From JAICNR01 sp035687725 (GTDB lineage Bacteria > Gemmatimonadota > Gemmatimonadetes > JACCXV01 > JAHWKZ01), in the NCBI GenBank assembly GCA_035687725.1, contig DASRVB010000200.1, forward strand, positions 1-31,421: a stretch of DNA of 31,421 nt. The letters are read 5' to 3'. Positions 26,156 through 31,421 of the stretch are shown here, piece by piece. The notes under the pieces are model-generated. The model was not told where the DNA came from. It searched no databases and saw only the letters and a list, made by a program, of their open reading frames with translations. Both the position numbers and the translations under genes were made by a program. Within the stretch, counting starts at the first letter, position 1, and the number at the start of each line of letters is the position of its first letter.

Positions 26156-27733
26156 ATGACCCCACCCCGCCGCGCCCTTTCCGAATCCGAGCCTGCCGCC
26201 GATCCCGAAGAAACGCTCGGTGTCGCGCGGGACTCGGAAGCCATCGACCGCATGATCCTCGACCTCCGCGGGGACGAGGAAGAGGCGGATGACGAGTCGG
26301 AGGTCGCCGAAGAGCGTCGGCCTTCGCGCCGACGGATCGCCGTCGCAGACGATGACGAGGACGCCGAGGAAGAGGCCGACACCGACGACGAGTCGAGCGA
26401 GGAGACCGGCGGATTCGGACAGCGGCTCCAGGTCTATGACGACCTGATCCGCATGTACTTCCAGGAGATGGGACGCGTGCCCCTCCTCAGCGCCGAGGAG
26501 GAGATCGAGCTGGCGCGGGCGATCGCCGAGGGCCAGGTGAAGCTGCGGGAGGTGGTGTTCCGGTCCTACACCTCGATCGAGCGCGCCTTCGAGCAGGGCC
26601 GCGCGGTGGTCGAGGGGACGATGCGCCCCGAGGCCTTCCTCGGGGATGACTTCAGCGAGTGGGATGGCGAGGAAGAGGAGACGCCGCCCCTGGATGCCAG
26701 CCAGCTGGCGCAAGAGCTCCAGGCGAACGAGCAGCGCTGGCACGGGGCCCGCGAAGTCTTCGATCGCAGCGGCCTGCGCGGAAACAAAGGCAAGCAGGCG
26801 CATGCGGAGATGGAAGCCGTGCGGGCGTTCTTCCTCTCGCTGCCTCTCCATCACTCGCAGATCGAATATCTGGCGGAGAAGCTGCGCGAGCTGGACGGTG
26901 TCTCGGCGGTAGAGTGGCGCGAGCGAGATCTCGAGCGACTGACCGGACTCAGCCGGGCGGAGTACCACGCGATCCTGGCCGAGGTCGTCACGCTGACCCG
27001 CAGCGTCATGTCGGCGCGCCGCCGGATGGTCGAGGCGAACGTCCGGCTCGTGGTGTCGGTCGCCAAGCGGTACATCGGGCGGGGACTGGAGTTCCTGGAT
27101 CTCATTCAGGAAGGAAACTCCGGGCTCTTGAGGGCCACCGAGAAATTCGACCACCGCAAGGGCTACAAGTTCTCGACCTACGCGACATGGTGGATCCGCC
27201 AGGCCATCACGCGCGCGATCGCCGAGCAGTCGCGCACGATCCGCATCCCGGTCCACATGATCGAGACGATCAACAAGGTGAACCGCTACACGCGTAGGAC
27301 CGTCCAGCAAACCGGTCGCGAGCCGACGCCCGAGGAGATCGCCGAGAAGCTCGACCTGCCGTTGGAAAAGGTGAAGGCCGTGCTCAAGATCGCGCAGGAG
27401 CCGATCTCCCTGGACCGCCCCGTCCAGACCGATCAGGACACCCAGATCTCCGACATCATCGAGGACAGCCGAACGCTGTCCCCGTCCAAGAACGCGGCCT
27501 TCGCGCTGCTCAAGGAGAACGTGAACTCGGTCCTTCACTCGCTTTCCCAGCGCGAGGAGCGGATCATCCGCCTGCGCTTCGGGATAGGCGACGGCTGTCC
27601 GCGGACCCTCGAGGAGGTGGGCTCGATCTTCAACATCACGCGCGAACGCGTGCGACAGATCGAGGCCAAGGCGCTCAAGAAACTGCGCCATCCGTCGAAG
27701 TGCCGGGAGCTGCTCAAGTTCTACGATCTGTAG
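26156..27733 (+). CDS. rpoD: RNA polymerase primary sigma factor
   Basis: 525 residues. Region 1.2 is VYDDLIRMYFQEMGRVPLLS (93-112). Region 2 runs from NVRLVVSVAKRYIGRGL (295-311) through KGYKFSTYATWWIRQAITRA (335-354), which holds the -10 recognition and melting residues. Region 3 follows at about 360-440, and region 4.2 is TLEEVGSIFNITRERVRQIEAKAL (484-507). Residues 38-85 are strongly acidic (the EEEADDESE and DDDEDAEEE runs) and replace a classical region 1.1. The spacer between 1.2 and 2 (125-290) is long, as in primary sigmas. Region 2.2 reads IQEGNSGLLRATEKFD, where most relatives have IQEGN-I-GL. It has its own promoter. The ATG lacks an obvious ribosome-binding site, but in-frame context agrees. 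Confidence 0.95.
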   Translation: MTPPRRALSESEPAADPEETLGVARDSEAIDRMILDLRGDEEEADDESEVAEERRPSRRRIAVADDDEDAEEEADTDDESSEETGGFGQRLQVYDDLIRMYFQEMGRVPLLSAEEEIELARAIAEGQVKLREVVFRSYTSIERAFEQGRAVVEGTMRPEAFLGDDFSEWDGEEEETPPLDASQLAQELQANEQRWHGAREVFDRSGLRGNKGKQAHAEMEAVRAFFLSLPLHHSQIEYLAEKLRELDGVSAVEWRERDLERLTGLSRAEYHAILAEVVTLTRSVMSARRRMVEANVRLVVSVAKRYIGRGLEFLDLIQEGNSGLLRATEKFDHRKGYKFSTYATWWIRQAITRAIAEQSRTIRIPVHMIETINKVNRYTRRTVQQTGREPTPEEIAEKLDLPLEKVKAVLKIAQEPISLDRPVQTDQDTQISDIIEDSRTLSPSKNAAFALLKENVNSVLHSLSQREERIIRLRFGIGDGCPRTLEEVGSIFNITRERVRQIEAKALKKLRHPSKCRELLKFYDL

Positions 27734-27781
27734 GCTCTTCTTGACCACCGATGGCGTGGACCTAAACCTCCAGCCCGCCGG

Positions 27782-27789
27782 TATAGTTT
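27782..27789 (+). promoter_or_regulatory. Probable -10 element TATAGTTT before tRNA(CAU)
   Basis: TATAGTTTC lies 16 bases before the tRNA. The same ATAGTTTC octamer precedes the tRNA-Val gene at 28383-28390. No convincing -35 sits at the right distance (the best is TGGACC at 27757, 19 bases from TATAGT), so only the -10 is called. Confidence 0.45.
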
Positions 27790-27804
27790 CGATTGGCTAC
27801 CGCG

Positions 27805-27877
27805 GGGCCCGTAGCTCAGCGGTCAGAGCACCGGACTCATAATCCGAGGGTCGCTGGTTCGAATCCAGCCGGGCCCA
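27805..27877 (+). tRNA. tRNA with CAU anticodon, probably Ile2 (lysidine-modified) or elongator Met
   Basis: A 73-base cloverleaf. The acceptor GGGCCCG/CGGGCCC is perfect, the D-arm is GCTC...GAGC, the anticodon loop is CTCATAA, and the T-arm is GCTGG-TTCGAAT-CCAGC. The discriminator is A and CCA is not encoded (CAC follows). The anticodon stem CCGGA/TCCGA has a C27-A43 mismatch. C4-G69 and C5-G68 pairs, known TilS recognition features in E. coli tRNA-Ile2, are present, which favours Ile2 over elongator Met. It is not the initiator: the stem lacks the three G-C pairs next to the loop. Confidence 0.9.
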
Positions 27878-27903
27878 CACGATCGAGCATCGAAAGGAAG
27901 AGC

Positions 27904-28374
27904 GTGCGCTACCCGAAGTGGATACCGATCCTAGCGTTCGCCGTAATGGCGGCGCCCGCGTGCGAGAACGACCCCTCGCTGGGGGTCGAGGGCACGTACC
28001 CGATCACGCTGACGTACGTCACCGACACTTGCGTAGGGGATGAGGGCAGAAGCGAGGCCGTCGAGATCACCGTCGAGCGTGACGGAGATGACATCACGAT
28101 CGACGTGGGCGGCGCCGGTACGTTGACGGGGACCTTCAACAACGAGAACCGCGCCATGACCGTCGACGGGACGATCCTGGTTCAGAACCCGTCGGGTGCC
28201 CCGTTCCCCGGCGAGATGCACATGGTCGCCCGGGTGACGGAGGGCGACATCAGCGTTCTCGGCTCGATCACGTTCGAAGGCACGTTCCCGGGTGTACCGG
28301 GCACGTGCATCCGCTCGTTCGAGGCCACCGGAACGAGGGCGAACCTCTCTCCGCTTCCGTTGACGGGCTCCTGA
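27904..28374 (+). CDS. Putative secreted or lipid-anchored protein of unknown function
   Basis: 156 residues from GTG 27904, which has GGAAG about 6 bases upstream. The N-terminus KWIPILAFAVMAAPAC is a signal peptide ending in a lipobox-like APAC, so Cys20 may be lipidated; Pro at -2 makes the box imperfect. The mature part is beta-rich: GTYPITLTYVTDTC, AVEITVERDGDDITIDVGG, TLTGTFNNENRAMTVDGT, ISVLGSITFEGTFPGVPGTC. It resembles small beta-barrel or lipocalin-like periplasmic proteins with a possible disulphide. No family is recognised. An upstream in-frame ATG at 27793 would overlap the tRNA gene and is rejected. The gene lies alone between two tRNA genes; a tRNA promoter begins within its last codons. 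Confidence 0.75.
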   Translation: MRYPKWIPILAFAVMAAPACENDPSLGVEGTYPITLTYVTDTCVGDEGRSEAVEITVERDGDDITIDVGGAGTLTGTFNNENRAMTVDGTILVQNPSGAPFPGEMHMVARVTEGDISVLGSITFEGTFPGVPGTCIRSFEATGTRANLSPLPLTGS

Positions 28375-28389
28375 GACGGACGATAGTTT
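28360..28389 (+). promoter_or_regulatory. Promoter for tRNA-Val (TTGACG, 18-base spacer, TAGTTT)
   Basis: TTGACG (28360-28365) overlaps the end of the lipoprotein gene. TAGTTT is at 28384-28389 with 18 bases between. Transcription would begin near 28396, about 6 bases before the tRNA. The spacing matches the hsp20 and rpoD promoters. Confidence 0.55.
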
Positions 28390-28401
28390 CCCGCTCTTCG
28401 T

Positions 28402-28478
28402 GGGTGGTTAGCTCAGCTGGTTAGAGCGCCGGTCTCACATACCGGAGGTCGCAGGTTCGAATCCTGCACCGCCCACCA
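28402..28478 (+). tRNA. tRNA-Val (anticodon CAC), CCA encoded
   Basis: The acceptor is GGGTGGT/ACCGCCC with one G-T wobble (T4-G69). The D-arm is GCTC-AGCTGGTTA-GAGC. The anticodon stem CCGGT/ACCGG encloses loop CTCACAT, giving anticodon CAC (valine GTG codons). The T-arm is GCAGG-TTCGAAT-CCTGC. Discriminator A is followed by a genome-encoded CCA (28476-28478), unlike the tRNA upstream. Confidence 0.95.
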
Positions 28479-28541
28479 CTTCCCCGGCCGCTCCTTCCAG
28501 ACGACTGTCTTCCTGCTCCGAAGTGTCCCTTTGATTCTGCA

Positions 28542-28570
28542 TCGACAGGCAGGGCCACTACGGTTAGAAT
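28542..28570 (+). promoter_or_regulatory. Candidate promoter for the Lmo0937-type gene
   Basis: TCGACA (28542-28547), a 17-base spacer and TAGAAT (28565-28570) each differ by one base from the E. coli consensus. Transcription would begin near 28577, leaving a leader of about 39 bases with the GGAGGTG ribosome-binding site. Confidence 0.5.
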
Positions 28571-28615
28571 CGGGAGCAGGTAAGGAGGCTGCCCCTAGAA
28601 GACGGAGGTGTCCGC

Positions 28616-28765
28616 GTGCTGTGGATGTTGGTTGTGATCGTGCTGATTCTGTGGCTCCTGGGTTGGTTGGTTATTCCGACGGCCGGGGGACTGATTCATC
28701 TCCTTCTAGTCGTGGCTCTGATCATCCTCGTCTATCAACTCGTAACTGGTCGGCGGGTCCCCTAG
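28616..28765 (+). CDS. Lmo0937-family small membrane protein
   Basis: 49 residues from GTG 28616. The sequence reads LWMLVVIVLILWLLGWLV, then the polar turn PTAGGLIH and a second hydrophobic segment LLLVVALIILVYQLV, ending in TGRRVP. This two-helix hairpin with central G-G-x-I-H and a basic C-terminus is the pattern of the Lmo0937 family, small membrane proteins often linked to envelope stress; no function is established. GGAGGTG lies 6-7 bases upstream and a promoter-like sequence precedes it. Its GC content is near 52% in the counted line, lower than typical genes here; hydrophobic codons explain part of that. A longer frame on the same strand (28531-28815) is a shadow. Confidence 0.8.
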   Translation: MLWMLVVIVLILWLLGWLVIPTAGGLIHLLLVVALIILVYQLVTGRRVP

Positions 28766-28843
28766 ACGTTGCGCTGGTGACCCTGAGCTTTACGGACCCG
28801 CCGGGACGCACCTGACGCCTCGGTTTCCCCTGTCCGGCATGTG

Positions 28844-28872
28844 TTGGCAGGAAATCGCGCGCGTGGTAGATT
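28844..28872 (+). promoter_or_regulatory. Promoter upstream of the candidate short RNA / zinc-ribbon gene
   Basis: TTGGCA (28844-28849), a 17-base spacer and TAGATT (28867-28872). The predicted start is near 28879. It lies in a 286-base non-coding interval and is followed after about 115 bases by a strong terminator. Confidence 0.55.
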
Positions 28873-28878
28873 GAGTCC

Positions 28879-29021
28879 GATCATGGGGAGCAGGCTCGCG
28901 ATCAAAGTACCGACGATTCTTGAATGAGCGGGGCGTGGCGCCCGCCGACTCGCTGCGAGCGAGGGCGAGGCCACGGCCGAAGAGCACGTGGGAAGGTGTG
29001 CCGCACGGCACACCTTTTTTT
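28879..29021 (+). ncRNA. Candidate ~140-nt structured RNA (stand-alone sRNA or attenuator leader)
   Basis: The interval from the predicted start (28879) to the end of a perfect terminator T-run (29021) contains no convincing gene. It can fold into an internal hairpin: CGTGGC (28934-28939) pairs with GCCACG (28970-28975), extended inward by GCCC/GGGC (28940-28943 with 28963-28966) after a 3-base bulge, with a CTCG/CGAG tip. It ends in the 10-bp terminator stem. A 14-codon reading frame (ATG 28883 to TGA 28927), almost leaderless, could be a leader peptide. The RNA is either a short stand-alone transcript or a transcription-attenuating leader of the zinc-ribbon gene at 29052. It does not look like 6S, SRP or tmRNA. 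Confidence 0.4.
28993..29021 (+). terminator. Strong intrinsic terminator inside a promoter-to-gene interval
   Basis: AAGGTGTGCC (28993-29002) and GGCACACCTT (29007-29016) form a perfect 10-bp stem with a GCAC loop. The run of seven T (29015-29021), then ATT, follows. It lies 31 bases before the next start codon and downstream of a promoter, so most transcripts should stop here unless antitermination occurs. Confidence 0.88.
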
Positions 29022-29051
29022 ATTCCCCGGAACCTGATCGAGACAGGAGCC

Positions 29052-29816
29052 ATGAGGGCGACCGACAGCCTGGAGACGCTTCTATCGGTTCAGACGCTGG
29101 ACAAGAAGCTGGCGGACCTCGAGCGGCGTCGGGATGAGATCCCGAGCGTGAAGGCGGACGTATCGCGCGAGATCACGGCGCTGGAGCACGAGCGCGCGGA
29201 GCAGGCGGCGGCGCTCGAGCAGGTGCGGCTGGACCGCCGCCGGCACGAAGGCGAGCTCGAGATGCAGCAGGAGCACCTGGCGCGGTACGAGAGGCAGCTC
29301 AATGACGTCAAGACGAACGTCGCCTACAGCGCCCTCCTGACCGAGATCCAGGGAACGCGCCGCGCGATCGGCGAGCTGGAGGACGAGATCCTGGAGGAGA
29401 TGGAGCGCCGGGAGGCGATCGAGATCCGGATGCGGGAGATCGATGTCGAGCTCGAGCAGAAACGCTCGGCCGCGGCCGACAAGCTCAGGGAGCTCGACGA
29501 GGAGCAGGCATCGGTGGAGCGCGAGATGGCGGCCCTCGACAGCCGCCGGAACGGGATGGTGAGCGAGATCTCGCCGAACCTCTACCGTCTCTACGACCGC
29601 CTGCGCCGCGGCCGCCGGTTCCCGGCGCTCGTGCCGCTGCGAGGAAACGCCTGCGGCGCCTGCCACGGCCATCTCCCTCCCCAGGTCATCCGCGAGATCC
29701 AGCACGACGGAGCCCTCCACCCGTGCGAGAATTGCGGCGTTTTGATCTTTGCCCGGGCCGGCGTCGAGGCGGCGGGCGATGCGCCCGCGCACGGCGCGGA
29801 GGCGCCGCGAGCCTAG
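29052..29816 (+). CDS. C4-type zinc-ribbon coiled-coil protein (CdsZ-like)
   Basis: 254 residues. Residues about 5-180 form a long charged coiled coil (LDKKLADLERRRDEIP, then repeated EL/ER heptads). The C-terminal zinc ribbon has CGACHGHLPPQVI and HPCENCGVLIF, giving two CxxC knuckles. This is the architecture of DUF164/CdsZ proteins, thought to bind nucleic acid or act as regulators and often adjacent to RNase H or nif3-type genes. ATG 29052 has AGGAG 2-3 bases upstream and starts the conserved MRATDSLETLLSVQ region. The longer frame from 28920 would cross the terminator hairpin and is rejected. Its stop TAG overlaps the rnhA GTG by one base (TAGTG). Confidence 0.9.
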   Translation: MRATDSLETLLSVQTLDKKLADLERRRDEIPSVKADVSREITALEHERAEQAAALEQVRLDRRRHEGELEMQQEHLARYERQLNDVKTNVAYSALLTEIQGTRRAIGELEDEILEEMERREAIEIRMREIDVELEQKRSAAADKLRELDEEQASVEREMAALDSRRNGMVSEISPNLYRLYDRLRRGRRFPALVPLRGNACGACHGHLPPQVIREIQHDGALHPCENCGVLIFARAGVEAAGDAPAHGAEAPRA

Positions 29817-30271
29817 TGTCCGGCCAGAGCCTGGTGATCCACACCGACGGCGCCGCACGAGGCAATCCGGGGCCGGCCGGCGCCGGCTGGGTCGTGGAGT
29901 CGATGGACGGCGAGCTCGTCGAGGAAGGCTGCGCGTACCTCGGAGAGCTGACGAACAACCAGGCCGAGTACGAGGCGCTCCTCCACGCCCTCCGCGCAAT
30001 CGATCCCGGACCCGACACACGGATCGAGCTGCACGCCGACTCGGAGCTCATGGTCCGCCAGCTCAAAGGAGAGTACCGCGTGAAGAACGAGGCGCTGAGG
30101 GCGCGCTTCGAAGCGGCGCGCTGGGCGCTCTCGCAGGCAGGGGAATTCCGCGTCTACCATGTCCGACGCGGGGAGAACGCACGCGCCGACGAACTGGCCA
30201 ATCGGGCCATAGACATGCATTTTGAGTCCTTGCGGGAGCAGGGCGGACAGACGGTCGCCGGCGGTCCTTAG
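29816..30271 (+). CDS. rnhA: Ribonuclease HI
   Basis: 151 residues from GTG 29816. It cleaves the RNA strand of RNA-DNA hybrids. The DEDD metal site is Asp11 (IHTDGAARGNPGPAG), Glu51 (TNNQAEYEALL), Asp75 (HADSELMVRQLKG) and Asp125 (ARADELANRA). The form lacks the basic handle loop of E. coli RNase HI and resembles the RnhA-type proteins of Gram-positives and archaea. It starts at the last base of the zinc-ribbon stop codon. The last 13 codons (REQGGQTVAGGP and the stop) lie inside the 5' end of the RNase P RNA gene, so the C-terminal tail is specified by rnpB sequence. The catalytic core is finished before the overlap. Confidence 0.95.
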   Translation: MSGQSLVIHTDGAARGNPGPAGAGWVVESMDGELVEEGCAYLGELTNNQAEYEALLHALRAIDPGPDTRIELHADSELMVRQLKGEYRVKNEALRARFEAARWALSQAGEFRVYHVRRGENARADELANRAIDMHFESLREQGGQTVAGGP

Positions 30272-30608
30272 GGGCCGCTGGAGGAAAGTCCGGGCTCCAC
30301 AGGGCAGGACGCTCGCGGACGGCGCCTTCGGGCGCGGGTACGCGAGGCACCCTTCGGGGTGACGGAAAGTGCCACAGAAAACAGACCGCCGGGCCTCGCG
30401 AGAGGGCCGGTAAGGGTGAAACGGTGGGGTAAGAGCCCACCGCGCTTCCGCGCGAGCGGGGCGGCACGGCAAACCCCGTCCGGAGCAAGGCCATGTAGGG
30501 AAGGATGCGGTGGCCCGCCGCGTTCGACTTCCGGGTAGGCCGCTCAGATCGATGGCCGTCGCCGCAACACGCGGTACAGAACCCGGCTTATCGTTCGCCC
30601 GCTCCCGC
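30232..30608 (+). ncRNA. rnpB: RNase P RNA, bacterial type A
   Basis: The catalytic RNA of RNase P that trims pre-tRNA 5' ends. Hallmarks in order: GAGGAAAGTCCGGGCTCC (P4 5' strand, about 30282-30299), GGCCGGTAAGGGTGAAACGG and GGTAAGAGCCCACCGC (J11/12 region), AGCAAGGCCATGTAGGG (about 30484-30500), and the P4 3' strand ACAGAACCCGGCTTATCG (30577-30594). P1 is formed by GCGGGAGC (30232-30239) with GCTCCCGC (30601-30608), extended by GGGCG/CGCCC after a bulged A; this sets both ends to within a few bases. The 5' 40 bases overlap the rnhA coding end on the same strand. The promoter must lie inside rnhA; a weak TGGCCA, 17 bases, CATTTT candidate (30195-30223) exists. Confidence 0.96.
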
Positions 30609-30637
30609 ATTCTTTGCCGCATCCCCATGACAGGAAC

Positions 30638-31421
30638 GTGCTGAGACCCACCTGGACATGGCCGGCGCCCGTCGACGGGCACACGGCTGCCGCCCTCGCG
30701 GGCGAGCTGGGCATCCCCGTCCCGGTGGCGGAGCTGCTCGTGCGCCGCGGCTTCGAAACCGCCGGGCGTGCGCGTGCCTTCCTCGATCCGTCTCTGGACC
30801 AGCTCCACGACCCGTTTCTCATGCGCGACATGGAGACCGCCGTTTCGCGCGTAGAGTCCGCGCTGGCGAGCGGCGAGAAGATCGTCGTCTACGGGGATTA
30901 CGACGTGGACGGCATCACGGCCACCGCGCTCCTCGTCCGCTACCTGCGCTGGCGAGGCGCTACCGTCGAGTACTACATCCCGCACCGCGTGGAGGACGGC
31001 TACGGCCTCTCGCTGGATGGGGTGGCCGCCTTGGTCGAGCGCGGCGCGCGGCTGATCATCACGTGCGACTGCGCGGTCACCGCGGTCGCCGAGATCCTGG
31101 CGGCCCGCCACGCCGGCCTCGACGTGATCGTCACCGACCACCACGAGCCCGGGCCCGCGATTCCCACCGCCGCCGTCGCCGTGCTCGATCCCAAGCGCGA
31201 GGACTGCGGGTATCCGGACCACAACCTGGCCGCCGTAGGCGTTGCCTTCAAGCTCTGCGAGGCACTCGAGATCTCCGCGGGGCGGAGCCGCGATACCTTG
31301 CGTCGCGGCCTCGACCTCGTGGCGCTGGGGACGATCGCCGACCTCGTCCCCGTGACCGGCGAGAACCGCGTGCTGATCCGCTATGGGCTCGACATGCTGG
31401 CGCGGACGAGGAACGCGGGCC
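30638..31421 (+). CDS. recJ: Single-stranded-DNA exonuclease RecJ, N-terminal part (runs off the window)
   Basis: 261 residues are visible from GTG 30638, with the window ending in frame. RecJ degrades single-stranded DNA 5' to 3' in recombinational and mismatch repair. DHH-family motifs are present: VVYGDYDVDGITAT (83-96) with metal ligands Asp87, Asp89 and Asp91; HRVEDGYGLS (116-125); ITCDCAVTAV (141-150), where relatives usually have D-C-G; and VTDHHE (165-170). NLAAVGVAFKLCEAL (196-210) and ALGTIADLVPVTGENR follow. The N-terminus LRPTWTWPAP matches the family opening. The ribosome-binding site ACAGGA lies about 4 bases before the GTG, and the gene follows rnpB by 29 bases. Confidence 0.95.
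   Translation, partial: MLRPTWTWPAPVDGHTAAALAGELGIPVPVAELLVRRGFETAGRARAFLDPSLDQLHDPFLMRDMETAVSRVESALASGEKIVVYGDYDVDGITATALLVRYLRWRGATVEYYIPHRVEDGYGLSLDGVAALVERGARLIITCDCAVTAVAEILAARHAGLDVIVTDHHEPGPAIPTAAVAVLDPKREDCGYPDHNLAAVGVAFKLCEALEISAGRSRDTLRRGLDLVALGTIADLVPVTGENRVLIRYGLDMLARTRNAG

Noticed and set aside
27741..27746. TTGACC as the -35 of the tRNA(CAU) promoter
   Set aside because: It is 35 bases from the TATAGTTT -10, too far for a sigma-70 promoter.
27793..27903. Upstream ATG at 27793 for the lipoprotein gene
   Set aside because: It overlaps the tRNA gene. GTG 27904 gives a proper signal peptide and has GGAAG upstream.
28531..28815. 94-residue frame between tRNA-Val and the candidate RNA
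   Set aside because: The Lmo0937-type gene in another frame explains the region better, with a strong ribosome-binding site and two transmembrane segments.
28920..29051. N-terminal extension of the zinc-ribbon coiled-coil protein to an ATG at 28920
   Set aside because: It would translate through the perfect terminator hairpin and T-run at 28993-29021, and the extension is Arg/Pro-rich. ATG 29052 has an AGGAG and begins the conserved region.

Overview
The window is about 31.4 kb of GC-rich (roughly two-thirds G+C by eye), densely packed bacterial chromosome. It carries housekeeping genes: mutS2, dnaG, rpoD, rnpB, recJ, glyA, rpiB and two tRNAs. I see no phage, transposase or CRISPR. A Gram-negative envelope is indicated by a SusC/SusD outer-membrane pair and signal-peptide lipoproteins. 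The SusC/SusD pair, the acidic N-terminal stretch of RpoD and a small lipoprotein resembling one I associate with Gemmatimonadota together suggest Gemmatimonadota or a close relative in the FCB assemblage. This placement rests on memory, not on a search.

Layout. (1) 1-3772: the 3' part of the methylmalonyl-CoA mutase catalytic subunit. It is followed by a low-GC FkbM methyltransferase flanked by an 11-bp direct repeat, then a RibD/DHFR-like reductase and an uncharacterised conserved protein. The last two both appear to start at CTG. (2) 3885-10773: an overlapping acyl-CoA catabolism operon. It holds the separate B12-binding subunit of the mutase, two acyl-CoA dehydrogenases, an MBL hydrolase, a geranylgeranyl-reductase-like flavoprotein, a thiolase and a 3-hydroxyacyl-CoA dehydrogenase. 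(3) 10828-14312: leucine dehydrogenase-type enzyme, RpiB, GlyA and a YigZ/IMPACT protein. (4) 14329-16989: Hsp20, a Minf_1886-type protein, a zinc-ribbon microprotein, a HAD phosphatase, a HIT protein and a YqeY protein, closed by a strong terminator. (5) 17011-21762: susD and susC on the minus strand with a near-consensus promoter, diverging from a small lipoprotein gene. (6) 21851-27733: mutS2-dnaG (overlapping, dnaG from CTG), then rpoD. (7) 27782-29021: tRNA(CAU), a lipoprotein, tRNA-Val(CAC), an Lmo0937-type membrane microprotein and a candidate short RNA bounded by its own promoter and terminator. (8) 29052-31421: CdsZ-like zinc-ribbon coiled-coil protein, RNase HI, RNase P RNA (whose 5' end overlaps the RNase HI gene) and the start of recJ.

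How the genes work together. Leucine dehydrogenase-type deamination, two acyl-CoA dehydrogenases, hydroxyacyl-CoA dehydrogenase, thiolase and a two-polypeptide methylmalonyl-CoA mutase form a plausible branched-chain amino acid and fatty-acid route to acetyl-CoA and succinyl-CoA. MutS2, DnaG, RNase HI, RecJ and RpoD form an information-processing block.

The most noteworthy signals are three well-supported or plausible CTG start codons (1971, 2612, 24268), the promoter-to-terminator unit at 28844-29021, the low-GC insertion that appears to separate the two mutase subunits, the rnhA/rnpB overlap, and a recurring promoter pattern of TTGAC-like plus TAnnTT. No gene-free stretch exceeds 300 bases; the longest (28766-29051) holds the promoter, candidate RNA and terminator.
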